DNA from: Onchidella celtica
Taxonomy: Eukaryota > Mollusca > Gastropoda > Systellommatophora > Onchidiidae
NCBI GenBank assembly: GCA_963931925.1
Contig: OZ007579.1
Span: forward strand, 25,204,269-25,268,268
DNA length: 64,000 bases
Reading direction: 5' to 3'
The notes below the pieces were generated by a model, which was not told the origin of the DNA, made no database searches, and saw only the letters and a program-made list of their open reading frames with translations. A program made the position numbers and the translations under genes. Below are positions 43,668 through 58,100 of the stretch, piece after piece (within the stretch, counting starts at the first letter, position 1; every line of letters begins with the position of its first letter).

Positions 43668-46003
43668 AATTTCCTTTCTTACTTCTTCGGTCACTCTTGG
43701 GCTCATTTCTGCTCTCATCCACTCTCGTTATTCAATCTCACCACTCACCACCATTCACTTCTCCCGTACACCAGGGCTAAACAAACTTCAACAGTTTCAC
43801 TTGCTCTAAGTTTTCATGAGCAACCCCCCCCCCCTCCAGGTGCCGTTATGCTGCCACACAGAGCATACATAACAATACTCCTGCAGAATGAGCTATCAGG
43901 GATGGTGGATTAAACAATTTCAGGGCTCACAACAATCGCAAACCAAAATTTAAAAATTCTCTGAGGATCAAGAAACCATTTTTATGCAGAAAAAACACTC
44001 ACATTTTCACTCTGTTCCACAAATTCATTGGGAGGGAGCAAAATTACCAATCTCTCATGAAAAAAAAAACAAAGTTTTCGTAAATTTTTTCGTGAGAAGT
44101 GGGTGGAAATAGCAGCAGTTAAAAATTTTTGGGGTTTCTAGGAAGACCACCAAAAAAGTGCCAGATTTCTAGGACATTTCCTTAGAGAATAAATATTTTG
44201 GAGATTCTAGGAGTTTCTTGAGTGCTATGAGTCCTGAACTACTTTGAGTCAACATTGAACAACTTATCTTGGTTAAGTTGCCACTTCATGTGATATAGCA
44301 GATACAAAATATGCACAAATCATCAGTCGGCTATTGGAGCCGTCTTAAAACTAGCCTATGCGTTTAGTTCTGACGAGGTTCCAACAGGCAACTGATGAAA
44401 TCTGCCATTTCCACTTGTGCCAATGAGAAATGTCTCGCGACCAGTCAAAATGAGACGTTTGTCGCTTTTTACTGTAACTGAGCTTTTGGTGTCACAGGAA
44501 AGCTTATTTATTGTACTTTCATGTGATGAAAAAATTTTTGAGCTAGCTTAATTGTAGCCCGAGATATAGCAGTTTAAAGAGACGGGGGGTGGCCTCCATG
44601 CAATGGCGGAAATTCCGAGAAAATCGCGATTAAAAATCGGTCATGTTCAGACCAGGTTTTTCCTTAGCAACCATGCATAAAAGTGTGAAAGTTGAAGTTG
44701 AACTGCTAAAGTAATATATTTACTAACTGATTTTCAGCATTGGCAGTAGAAATCACCATTCACACCTTAAAAAGCAAAGCAGAATTGAGAGTATCCCTTC
44801 CCCCTGTCCATCCATTTTCTAATGGTAAAATTGAGGAAAAAAATAGAGGATGCAGACCACCTTGGTAGTAGTAAACTATAGTAGTTAGCAAAGCATGATA
44901 AAACAATGATCCAATATAGAGTAGATTTAAAGGGATTTAAATGCTAAAAGGGATAGCAGTTTTGTCAACGCGCAATGCAAGTAACGCAGGAAGAGGACGA
45001 AAGGTGGAAGATTAGTGCAAGGGAAAAGGGAAGGGGGAACAATGAAACACTAAAAGATGCAGATGTAGGAAACAAAGTACTACTTGCAGAACTTAAAAAA
45101 GTTATAAAAGTAGATCCAACTTACCCCTCAGTGAAAAACACCTCAGGAAGTACACAGCAGTAATTACAAACTCCAAAATCCAAGAATTCACATTCTCACC
45201 ACCAGCGTGAGTTAAAGATCATTGAAATAACACAGTAGTTTCACCAACAGTGCAAGTTAATGATTATTAAAATTATTGTCCTCATTCCCAATGACTGATG
45301 AAGTGAACAGTTTGGCTATCGTCTCCTCGCGTGAGGCCATGATCAAATTCGATAAAATAAGTAAGTGCGTATACAATAAGTCGTGTCGCAATGAATGAAA
45401 TGACTGAATGTGGGTGAAAACAAACCCGAAACAGTGGAGCGGAAGTGGTCAAAAAGAAAAAGATTGGAACTCTATTTGGTCATGTGACACGATCCAGCCA
45501 ATCAAAGATCGCGTTGCTAGGGCAAAGACCCAAGGTCCTTGCTTTTTGTTTACGCTATAAAGTCGTTTTCCATTGGCTGGATTTGAACTTGGCTCCTTAA
45601 CAAAGCCAATGAGATGAAAGTACAGTAAATAAGCTTTCCAACGATACCCGTTGTGTTAGGGTAGCGGATATATGAATAACGAATACAGCTGATTGAAATG
45701 AGTCAAAATGACGGCAAAAATAAACAGTTTGGCAACACTAGGAGTCATACTTACCTCAGGAAAACCTTAATTTAACCAATTTATAGTCATAATTCGCCAA
45801 CAAGATTAACATTTTCTTGTTCAGGAATGATTGTACTTTTCGTTTCGAGAATAAAAAAAAATTCGATATCTGACTCCTCCATTATATTTATCTCCCGATT
45901 CCTCCGTTCCAGACCAGTGACTTACGTCTCATAATCACTGGTCGCAAGACAAATGTACTTTCCCTAGTCCAGACCACGAAACGAAATTTGACAAAGTTTT
46001 GGT
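43668..46003. other. Intergenic DNA downstream of the URB2-like gene; no gene seen
   Basis: A 62-codon frame at 44,975-45,163 has no motif. The phrase gacgaggttccaacaggcaactgatg at about 44,375 belongs to the dispersed repeat described at 61,432. The polyadenylation signal for the minus-strand gene should lie within the first few hundred bases left of 46,004. The rc of tttatt-like words near 45,890 is a candidate, unproven. Confidence 0.45.
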
Positions 46004-46159
46004 TTATACTGTGCCACTGTAACGATGGTACTTCTCATAATCTTGGTGAAGAAATTTGAATGTGTCCTTGACCCCTGGAGGTAGTGCCGCATTGAGGGCA
46101 GCCAGGCGGTATCGATCACACACAGTCATAAGCTTGTGCATACCCCGCACCAACTCCCG
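46004..46159 (-). CDS. URB2: URB2-like exon 15 of those seen (last; contains stop)
   Basis: 52 codons including TAA at 46,004-46,006. It encodes the conserved C-terminal domain ([19 protein letters not shown], then LNAALPPGV). The acceptor AG lies at 46,160-46,161 after a pyrimidine-rich stretch; phase 0. Confidence 0.85.
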   Translation of the reverse strand, partial: RELVRGMHKLMTVCDRYRLAALNAALPPGVKDTFKFLHQDYEKYHRYSGTV

Positions 46160-49100
46160 CTGTGTGAGAAATACAATAAGTCAATGTTAGGATGACAGAC
46201 AGAAAATAAAGACATGAGAAGTGCAGGGCCAGCTTTAAGCCAGTTGGACACACTGCACCCAACTGGGCACCACACCTAAGGATGCCCTATGCTAGGGTAA
46301 TCTTATCTTGTCAAGTACATGCAAGTAAACACAACAATAATTGCAGGTTTTACAGAGAGCAGCAACCACTATAATTATTTGGCTTCGCAGCTCCAAGGCT
46401 GGCCATGGGACAGTGGAAGGAATGTGGAGTTTCAAGATCTTTAAAAAAAAAGACACTCTACACATGTTGCGAAGATCCAGGTTAGAAAAACAAAAAAACA
46501 ACAAAGAAACAGGGGGAAAAAAAGGGGGCGGTGTCCTGTTTTCAAAGCCCTTAAAGATTTTCTGTATTCTTAAAAATATTTTCATGTTGTCAATATTTTG
46601 TTTGTATTGTTCTGTCACCATTCCCTAAGATTGTAGTGACTCAAAAATTTGCAAAATTTATTTGTATACTGATATTCAACTACATTTAAAGACCCATCGA
46701 ATGATCTTGATTGTAGAATCCTAAACCGAAAATAACCGAATTACAAGCTTTTCATGAAATACAGTCCAATCCACTTATCTCGACTTGCCTTTTCTCGACA
46801 TTCTGGGTAACTCGACACAATTTTTAAGTCCCAACATGTTCATTCTTTAATGCTACTAAATATTTCCCGGTAACTCGACGTGTTATTCCATTCTTTCCTC
46901 TTATATCGACACATTTCTTCCCGACCGCGGCAAAACAAGTGCATTAGATCTACTACTGTACCACCAAAAATGCCCACGCAACTCCTCGCATATAAGACTT
47001 CTTTATTTCTTTTTGCGGTGCTGGCGGAGAGAGGTAGGAGAGGGGGTGTGTGGACACAGAGAATGACCCTTGGCTTCAGTAACGCAAGTGTGGGGTGCCT
47101 TGCATAAGCGTGCGGCAGTAAAAGTAGTTTAAGTACAGAGTAGGCCTACTACAGATAGTAATTTTTTTCCCCCCACAAACCATTCGTTCGCCGTTGATAC
47201 TGGGCCTTGACCTAGATCTCTCGGTTAACTGCCGTACTGTGTGTGTATCGGTATCACCACTTCTTCTGAAGAAACAGGTCGAGGTATACACACACATACA
47301 AAAAAAGTAAAGCAATGTGCATTTGATAGCTACAGCATTTCTCCGATATCGGCAAATCTTTGCCAAGCAAGTGCTCCGCACAACAGTGATATTGGAGGAA
47401 CGGATGACAATATGCCGATAATTAAAAGAAAAAGGGACATAACTGCGTTATTTATTGGACACCATGGTGATGTTTGATCCCCCACCCACCCACCCCCTTT
47501 TTTTCCTTCTCTTCCACCACTAATCTGCTATTTCGACTTTCTCTTTACTCGACACAAGTCAGACGGTCCCACTGATGTCGAGATATTAGGATTGCACTGT
47601 ATATAAAAAATAACCGAATTACAAACTTTTCATGAAATATTCGCCATGGGCAGTAGACCAGTCGTGCTGTAATAAAACTGTTTTTGCTCCCCATGAAAAG
47701 TAGCCAAAAATACAGTTTTAGGGAACAGTGAAAGTTGTTGTTTCCTTACCTTAATGGTCATGTGAAGTTTGCCTTTCTGTAGTGCCATTACATACTCGGC
47801 CAGTACAGTGTACGCCACTTTGGCCAGGTCTATCTTGTATGTGGGTGACGACAACAGGGTCAGTAATCTGTGGGCAATCACATCATTTAAGGATGGGAAA
47901 TACTGACAGAAAAATTGAGAGATATTGCCATATTGTTGTGTGAGACATTTTGCCAATTTTGAGGTTTTTTCATGAAAGTGGCTCTCTCAGTCCAAATTTC
48001 ATTATGTACAAGTATCATTCCAAGCGGTTTTATATGTTTTAGCCCTTTAGTAGACCAAACTTCGATCCCCGATTTCTCGAAAAGGCAAAAATGCACATGC
48101 AAACTGTATGGCAAATACCCGATGAAATTCCTTCAATTTTTGTCATCATACGTCACCATCAATAGCAACACACACATACAGTGACGCCCATACACATATT
48201 GGACAACAATAAAACAGTGTTTACTAATAACACTTAACAGTAACATTTTCCTTGTTACAGGGATGGGACTGCTGACAGGAAAATTTCCTGAACTTTCGAC
48301 GTAACGTGCCACTGCCAACCGCAAAAACATACACACACATTTCATATTTTCGACAACAAACAAAATGTTTACAAAGAAAAAAGATTTTAAAAATCTGGAA
48401 ATCAGGTGGAAACAAAACGGTTGGGTGGATCTGTCAAAACAGGGCTAAATATGACATTTCTATGCCTCTTTAAAAAATCAAAACAAAACATTTCTAAGAC
48501 AATTTCAAGCAAAATATTTTAACTGATTGCGGACAAAGGACAAAGTTGGAGCCAACTGCCTGAAAAAGGTTGAGAACCACTAATCTATTCATTCATATTC
48601 AAGTACATAGAGTTCTACTGTTTGTCCAGACCTTGTGATTAGCTGTGCACTTTCTGTCAGATCCTGTAACAGTCCTGGCTGTTCGGCTACCCTGTCCTCA
48701 TTGCCCAGCTTGATACAGGCAGTTATCAGCTGTAGATGGTGAGTCAAGGAACAAACCCACTGATAAGATATCAAGACTGCCACTTCATGGGCAGGAATCA
48801 GAATGTCTATGCTGGCACCCAAAGGAAACATGAAGCAGCTGACACCATGGTCTTTTTCTACTTTATTGTCTCTCTGAACTTGTCTCACACATAATTCTTT
48901 TATGTCAATGGTAGGTAGATATATCATCTGCTGCTGAAGCAAAGTGACTGTTTGTAATCAGAGACAACACAGTAGAAAAAATGCCATGCTGTCAGTTACA
49001 TTGGTTTTCCTTTGGGCAGCTGAACTGCTAAGTTAGCCTCCACGATAAGAACAAAATAAACTTACTATGGCAGCAGTGTCATCAAATCCTTACACCACCA

Positions 49101-52100
49101 CTTTCTGCTTTTTGTTTGTCTTTTCAACTTCTTCAATCAGTGCTATATTGGCGGTTAATGACAGCATTTTTAGTTTTTGCCAGTCAGTAGGAAACTTGCA
49201 ATTTAATACGTCTAACGTGACCTTGGCAGGAAGACCTAGACCTATATAAAAACTCTCAAGTTGAGTCTCAACGCACTTTATGATTTTTGACTGATGCAAC
49301 TAAATTGGATGAGTGAAGGCAGAATTGTAACTAAACTCAACAAGTGATTTTTAAGTATGTGCTCAAATCTGAGCCTAGACCTACAGTATGCATATATAAA
49401 TGTACTAATTAGCCTACAAGGCCCTCGTGATGACGTCTCCAATCCATTCTTTTCTGTCCTGTTCGTTAAACGCACTGCAATTATTATAGCCAGCATGCAT
49501 TCATTGGCTGATGTCACTTTTGTTACCATCCAGAGGACTTCTAGTGTTTTTTTCTCTTCTGATACTGACAGTATGCAAGTAGCATCAGGAAGTTAAGGAT
49601 ATTGTTAACCAGTGTCAGAACTGTTGGGACAGCGGTCAGTGCAGTGTTTGTGTGATGGACCAGCAGTGTGTTCAGCAGTCTGTATACAGCTTGTAGATCA
49701 AGTGAACAGGTCAAGGGGAAGGTCACAGCAGCCTGGAGGCACAGCAAGGTCATGCGCGGAGTGACCATTGTCTGTCAATGGAATCAACATGGAGACTTTT
49801 GAACCAACAGGGACAAAGAACATCAACAATAACACAAGTGAAATACTTATAAGCAACGACAATAAAAGTGAAATACTTGTAAGCAACAATACTAGTAGGT
49901 GAGATACTTATAAAGAACAATAATACTAGTGAAATACTTATAAGGAACAATAAAACAAGCGAAATACCTGTAAGCAGCACTAATGCTGGTGAAATAAAAT
50001 TACGCCTGGTTTAAAATTGATGGTGTCTGGCACAAACCACCCATGTCCAGATAAGAAGTCTTTACACTAAGAAAACAAACTGAGTAAATTTGGAAACAGC
50101 AAACCGAGAGAGCCAGCTTGATCACAATGTGTTGTTTTTTTTCAAATTTTATACGTCTATTCTTTTTGAAAATAGGACATTTTGCATATAAATTAGAATA
50201 TGAGCCTTTTCTGTTGTCACCAAAAAAAAAAAAAAAAAAACTGCAAAATTTTGGAGTCCGTCACTTTTTGTCTGGGACCATCAACATGAATATTGCGGGT
50301 TTCAATATCTCAAGTTAAAAAAGTGCCACCCACATCCAGTACCAGGTCAAGACAGCAGTGACAGAATATAATTGACAGTTACTTATGCAACATAATGAAC
50401 ATGAACTAAAATAATAAGTCAAACAATTGTGCTGAAGCTGAAAGGCTGAAGAATTTCAAGTACAAAAACTGAAATAATTCAGAACCAAATACATGTACAA
50501 AGGATGTACCAGTGGCACCCGCAGAGCTCTATACATCGAGACTAGAACAGGAAGTAGGTCAAGTCACTGTGCACCTCATAATGCCTGTAGGCGAGATGAA
50601 AGGAGGGCAAGGGTTAGATAAAAAAAAAGTTGGAAAAATGGTGCGCACTTTATTATTAGTGTGGGCTGTACTTAATAGACACTTGCCCTCCTTTCGTCTG
50701 CAATGGCGCAGCGCTAGGTGGCCATGCGAACTGCCACCATCTTTTAGTGGAAGGAAGAGAGGTCACGCAACGGAATGCCCTCTCCAGTCTACAGTTGGCT
50801 CTATTGTGGCACTACTTACTTTCCCCAAGTCAATAAAGTCGGACAAAGCATCCAGGATAAATCTGCTCGCTATTTGCTTCAGTGATAAGAATTCTATTGG
50901 TGATGATGATGGTGTTATTTCTGTTGCTGCTGCTGATGATGATGAAATAAAGGGCGAAGTCAAGTTTCCAAAATGCTGTACTGTACTCAACACTGTGGAT
51001 AAAAACTGGACAGAAAAATGAAAAGAATTAGCAGTGCCATATAAGACATTTAGACTCAAATGATCATTTTCATGTAACGTCTCATCCTTGCTCTATGTTA
51101 AAGGCATATGTCATTTTTGACACATAAGAGAAGTATTGCAATGACGGCATTACTTACTGATCTCTTCCCTACACTGAACATTCATAAACGTTCCTGTAAA
51201 GGGGGATATCATTCTAAGCCCGGAACAGCACAGTCAGCTGCATATTTATATACCTATTTAGTGATCTCTAATCCCTAAGTCATGCACAGAATTAACACAT
51301 TCCATTTCAATCCGAGCCCTTAAATCTAAAAAAAAAGAGGAAAGAAAGAAAAAAAAAACAGATCTTTTTTCATCATTCGTTGCTAATGTAGGGCTTTGCA
51401 AACTACAATTTTTTTAAACCACATTTCTGAAGAAGTGAGTGTTAAAACTCCTATCTGCACACCTGATACATATGCTTGAATAACTCTTTGATGTGGTCGT
51501 TAGACAAAAGTGGTGAAGTCAACATCCTCCTCCATACAGCAACCACAACAAATACCACAGAAACCTCTGCTTCACCTGTTGGCATCTGGGGGTCAAGAAT
51601 ACAACTATCATTTACAACACTGCCTCTACAGACATGCATCCACAACTTTTAAAAAAACAACAACCATATTTGGGCTTCCCATTAGGCACTATCATATGTT
51701 CGCATAAAAAAACATATTACAATAATAGTTCGTCCATCAGGTATGATGATGACCTTAACAACACCAGAGGAATAAAGAACAGAAATTGTTGAGAATTTCA
51801 ACACATGGACAATAAAGAGAACTAAAGGACACAGAGGACAGAATGGAAAGACTGTTCTTTCATGACTTATGGCTTCTCATGTGACTGATAAGTCCTATTT
51901 TTGCCCTGCAGACCCTTCTGCATAAATGACAAGAGTGCTCCGTTGGTTCAGTACCACTGGGCCTTTTCTTGCGCCGTTCTCTTTTTTTGATAGCCTGCTG
52001 GACTCTGTCAGCTTCCCATGCTTTGCTGCCTCTGGTAAGGGCCGCCCTCCAATTTGCACGATCAAGCGAGAGCTTTTCCCACTCACTCACATCAATGGCA

Positions 52101-55100
52101 AAGGCCTTCAGTGATTGCTTGAGAGTGTCTTTGTAACGTCTCTTTGGGGCCCCAACATTCCTCGTTCCATTGGAGAGCTCAGAGAAGAAGATTTGCTTAG
52201 GGAGTCTGGAGTCGGGCATTCTGACAACATGTCCTGCCCAACGTAGCTGAATTTTTTTCAGGTGGCAGAAGATGCTCAATTCCTTGGCACGATTGAGGAC
52301 CTCAGTGTCTGGAATTTTATCCTGCCATTTGATCCTTAGGATCTTTCTAAGGCAGGCCAGATGAAAGTGATTTAGCTTTCTGGCATGCGATTGGTACACT
52401 GTCCAGGTTTCAGCCCCATAGAGTAGGGTGGGAAGGACCACAGCATTGTACACTTTCAGCTTAGTGTCTGTGCGAATGCCGGCGACATCCCATACTCTCT
52501 TTCGAAGCCTGCCAAATGCAGAGCTGGCTTTGCTGATTCTTGAGAGAATTTCAGTATCAGCACGAGCTGCGGAAGACAGTGTACTGCCAAGATAGGTGAA
52601 GTTCTCCGACACCTTCAGAAGACTGTCATGGACTTTGATATTTGGGGTCACAGGATACTTGTCGTCTGGAGTAGGCTGATGGAGCACTTCCGTCTTCTTT
52701 GTGCTTATTGTGAGGCCAAAGTTGTCACAGGCACTAGAGAACTTATCAACACAGTTTTGCATGCTATCCTCATCGTGTGCCAGAAGTGCACAATCATCAG
52801 CAAATAGTAGGTCACAGACTTGAGTACTTTTGGTTTTGGTTTTTGCCTGAAGTCTCCTGAGGTTGAATAGACTGCCATCAGTTCGGTACTTGATGCTTAC
52901 CCCTTGAGGAGGAGAGCTAAAGGCTTCTTGTAGCATTGCAGAGAACATGATGCTGAACAGAGTTGGGGCTAAGACACAACCCTGTTTTACCCCATTTGTG
53001 ACAGCAAAGGGCTCTGAAACACTGCCGTTGCTTTTGACTGCAGCTTGCATGCCATCATGAAACTGGCGCACTATTGTGATGAATTCGGGTGGACACCCAA
53101 ACTTCGCCAAGATTTTCCAGAGGCCTTCACGACACACTGTGTCAAATGCTTTTGTGAGGTCAACAAATGTGATATACAGCGCTTTATTTTGTTCCATGCA
53201 TTTTTCCTGAATCTGTCTGGCAGCAAAAATCATATCCGCCGTTCCCCTCTCTTTACGAAAGCCACATTGGCTCTCGGGAAGCAAGTCATTTGACGAGAGG
53301 TGATCAAGAAGGCGATTCAGAAGCATTCTTGCCAATATTTTGCCAGCAATTGAAAGTAGAGAGATTCCCCGATGGTTGTCACAGACTTGGCTGTCCCCTT
53401 TGTTTTTGTACAGATGGATGATTGAAGCATCTTTGAAGTCCTGTGGCAGCTTCCCTGCTTTCAACATATGATTGAACAACTCGGTCAACCTTTCAATAAG
53501 CTTTTCTCCACCGAAGGCATACACCTCAGCAGGAATTGAATCCACGCCTGGTGATTTGTTAAAGGACATCTGATTTGTGGCAGTTCGGGTCTCATTTGCT
53601 GTGAATGGCTTGGCAAGAGCTGCATTAATAGGAGTCTGAGGGAGGCGGTCAATGGACTCAGTATTTATATTTGATGGCCGATTTAGCACACCTCCGAAAT
53701 GTTCTGCCCAACGCTGAATTATGGCATTCAATTCAACAATGCGTGTTGAACCATCTGACGCAAGAAGTGGCGTAGTGCCCGAGCGGGATGGTCCAAACAC
53801 AGCTCGGAGGCTCTCAAAGAACTTTCTAGTGTTGTTTGTGTCGGCATATTTCTGAGTTTCTCTTACTCGCTCTTCAAGCCAGTCATTTTTCATTTTCCTC
53901 AGCTTCTTCTGGAGTACACCCTTACATGCACGCAGTGCATCAGCTTTTGCTGTGGAAGAGGGGTCACTGCAGTGAGCTTGGATGAGACTATTTTTTTCTT
54001 TGATGAGCACTTTGATTTCATTATCATTATCATTGAACCAGTCCTGGTGCTTGCGGACAGGAAAACCAACTGTGCTGCTGGCGCAAGAGTGTACAGTCGT
54101 ATTTAGGTCAGTCCAGCTCTGTTCAATGTTCTCAGGGTCAAAAGTCACGCAATCCAATTTTGAGGAGAGTTCTGATGAGAGCTCGCTCTGTTTCTCAGCT
54201 GAGCAGAGTTTTGAAACATTTAGGCGTTTAGGTGGCGCTTTCCCTTGAGGGCGTCTATTGCGCCTCAATGTTAGTCTGAGCTTGCAAACAATGAGTCTGT
54301 GGTCAGTTCCCCACTCGGCACCACACATCGCCTTTGTTACAAGGACATCCTTTCTGTCAGTCTTCCTCACAATGACATAGTCTATGAGATGCCAATGCTT
54401 TGAGCGGGGATGCATCCATGACGTTCTGTTTCTCACTGAGAGACTAAAATTTGTGTTGGTAATGAACAGGCCAAATTCAGCGCACAAAGTAAGTAAGCGC
54501 AACCCATTGTTATTGCATGAACCAACTCCATGAGGGCCCAAAACACTTGGCCACGCTGAGATTTCGGAGCCAACCCTAGCATTGAAGTCCCCCAAGAGAA
54601 TCAGCTTATCAGCTGCTGGGACAGAGCATATGACAGATTCTAGATCAGAATAGAACTTGTCTTTGGCTTCATCTGGGTTTGTCATGGTGGGCGCATATGC
54701 GCTAATGAGGGTGGCTGACTGGCTTTTCCCAACTGGGATCCTGAGTGTCATTAGCCTGTCATTTATTTCAATTGGCATGGACTGCAAGTTTCTGACAAGG
54801 TCATTTTTAATTGCAAACCCAACACCATGCTGTCTCGGTTCGACTGCACCCTTGCCTTTCCAGAAGAAGGTGTATCCACCACTGAGCTCTTTGAGTTGGC
54901 CACTATCAGGGAGTCTGGTCTCACTGAGTGCCACTATGTCCAGGTTGTACCTGCTGAGCTCAATGGCAATAAGTGCAGTGCGTCTTTCCGGGTTGTTTGA
55001 GTTGTCCTGTAGTGTGCGTATATTCCAGGCTCCTAGCCTGAGTAAGCTGAATTTCTTTTTGTTTCGACCGCAAAAAGGGATCCCCACTGGTCGCGGTATA

Positions 55101-58100
55101 CCAGTCAGGGTGATGTGAAGTGGGCTTTCTTTAGGGCACCTTTTCTAGCCCCTTCCTCAGTTGAGGTGAGCAGTGCTATCCTTAAATAAGGCTGCTCAGC
55201 TACTGTGGGTGCTGCCTCCCCACGCCTCCACTTCAATCGACGATGAAGCGACCATAGCCCACAGCCACCAACGTGTAGGTCTGTGCTAACAGCTTCCAGT
55301 CTATCCAAACCTGCTGCCACCGCACTCGCCCATCGCCGTTGGAATTTTGAGAGGAAAGAAGACGAGACAAAGATGAAAGAAGACGAGGTGAGCGTTAAGA
55401 CTGGCGCAAAGAATTTGTTTTTAGTGAGAAAGAGCTGCGCAAACATCAGACTCACTCTCTCGCCTGGACACAACTTATCCAAGTGGCAAGACAGGGTCAA
55501 GACGACTGGAAATGTATCCAGGTGCAGGAGGATGCCAGAGGGACAGTCATATTGCCTGACCGGCTGCCTGTAGGCTACTCCACAGCCTCGCAGTCCCAAC
55601 TGACTAGGGTGAAAGACCAAACCAAAGAACACCAATACTGGTGGATGCTCTGTGTCACGATATCCAGGCCAGAGTGACGGTATATTGCCATCTGCCCTAT
55701 CAATCAACCACTGGCCTGCTGCCGCCAGCTTCGAAGCTGCGTCCGGGAAGTTTGCTCAATTCTTCGTCTGTGATTTAGGCAAACAAGCCTATGACCACAC
55801 CGCTACCGGGGGCCAATATGAAGGACTCAAGTACTGAGGGTCACATTGTGCCCTAGCATGTGGCCGTTGGGTTAGATGAAACCTCCTCCGCCCTGGCCGT
55901 TTGCACCAACAGGTGCACGCCCACTGATACCATGCTAGCGTACCAGTTCATGAAACAGGTTGTACTGGATTACATGTTACCAGTAGCAGATTTTTCTGAC
56001 CTGACAATAGGTCACCAACTAACTAAGTAACTAATTAACTAAAATGGATCTGAGAATAGAGGGTTGGAGAGTAGGGCTCTGATTAAAAAAAAAAAACACC
56101 AATGTCTCAATTGAAAAAAGATCTACCCATATCTTAGCTTACCCGTCCAGTATGCAGGCACAGACTGCCTTGTCCGGAACTTCTGAAACATATATTACAT
56201 TCCTGTCTTCTACTCATAATAACCTATACATTGATACTACTGCCATATTGTAGGTTAACCAGAGGATTTTATTTTGTGGATTTTCAAACTCACCGAAAGA
56301 GAATAATTTATTACTATGGCATAAGAGTGTTCAGAGGGGTGATGAAATGTGTGACCATGTGATATGAAAAGGTTAATGCCTGAGATAACATGTATGACAC
56401 AAGATCAGACACACATACAGACACACAAACACATCATACCAGCTGTAAAAGCATTTTCTCCAGGAAAGTGCCAAAAATCTTCACATCACAGCATTCCAGC
56501 ACAGCCGTTAGAACATCCAAATGGGCAATCACACTGGGTGGCCAGGAGTCCATGGCATCCGGCAGCCAATTAGATGGATGAATATTGCGGTCTCTTTTCA
56601 TTTCGTCTTCACTGTCAGTTATCTCATTTTTGCCTTCACCAATATGGTGAGATTTGGCTGTTTTTGCTGCCGCTATGTTGGAGAATTCTTCACCGTCAAT
56701 ATTTAATCCATCCTGTTCATGTTGAGTTGCAGTGTTTATTTTTCCACTATCTGAAGTGTCTTTAGTACTGTTAGAGTGACATGAATTAATACTGCGAAGA
56801 AGACCTGCACAAGGCTTGGTGCTACTGAATCTCTCCAGCTGGCATGAAAACTCACAAACACAGGAATCGTAACACAAATTCCAGATTTTTTCCAACTGTC
56901 TCTGTGTGAGAAGACACAGACTACTAGAAGGCATAGAAACACGTTCTGAAGCTTCAGCTGTTTGTGAATGCAATGTTAACGAGTCTGACTGGACCTCACT
57001 ACCAGATACAGGAGGGTCATCATGATCTGTCCCTGAGTTACATCTCAGGTGGCAGTGACAAACTGACTCCAGGAATCTCAGCCCCGACTCTTTCACCTAC
57101 AGATAAGAGATTAAAAAAAAAAAACACCAATGTCTCAATTGAAAAAAGATCTACCCATATCTTAGCTTACCCGTCCAGTATGCAGGCACAGACTGCCTTG
57201 TCCGGAACTTCTGAAACATCCCCAATACAGACTTAATTAGGCGCCATAAATATAATCAAATATTTTTGAAGTACTACTTGCCGATTAAAAAAAAACAAAC
57301 TATGTTCTAAAAATGGAACAACAGACATCAAGTGAGGTGTTTCAAATATACAGAACACTTGTCCCTAGGGGCTTGATATGATTGGCTGCAAACTTCTTCA
57401 CATAAAAAACATGAAATTACATTCTATTAAAGGATGACACTAAACATAACACCCTTTTTGTCTACAGTGCCATTGTGTGACTATAGAAAAACCAAACGCT
57501 GCTGAAACCAACTAGTGTTAAGACTGTGACCACAACTTAATAAGTTTCTTCTTGCTCCTGTAAAGTCTACCTTTACAGACTTAAAAAGGTACTAATTACT
57601 GACATGTATTTAATGAAAACTGATAATTACTGTATACAAAGGTTTGCAGAAAAAAACAGAAAATTATCTTGCATCACCTTTAAAGACACACTGTCTGACT
57701 TCAAATCAGCCATGACCCGTTTCATGACCTGTGCAACCATCTCTGCCAGATGTTCATTGAATTTGTCATCCACAACATCTTTTGACCACAAGTTCAGCAC
57801 CTCACTGATGCCAATCAACAAGGCACACCATGGTGTGTTCATAGAACCTGCATCAATGTTGCCTAATTCTGGCATAATTTTTTTCCCATCCACTTCATCA
57901 TCATCGTCTCTGTGTCGCTTTCTTTTTCTTTTCTTCAGATCATCTATGTTGGAATGCTTGGTACTAGATCTCCGTGCCAGACTGGCATTTTCACACCACT
58001 CCAGTCCATGTTTGACTATGAATTTAGTCAAAGTGAAGAAAATTTCCAATGCACTCTCTCTTGTCTTTGGACTATGATGAGACTTGGTCACATACTGGAG

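Larger units (their letters stand above)
51720..55900 (-). mobile_element. Full-length LINE in a URB2-like intron, sense to the gene
   Basis: The element holds a 5' leader of roughly 0.8 kb, an intact endonuclease-RT frame and a short 3' end near 51,720-51,730 (read on the minus strand, gatggacgaactattattgt). The 5' limit is set only by loss of recognisable structure around 55.85-55.98 kb. It sits between URB2-like exons 10 and 11 in the same orientation as the gene, so its poly-A or splice signals could affect the host transcript. Confidence 0.82.

Noticed and set aside
49278-49529. Extra URB2-like exon in the frame at 49,278-49,529 (minus)
   Set aside because: No splice-site pair with correct phase was found; exons 12 and 13 already join in phase without it.
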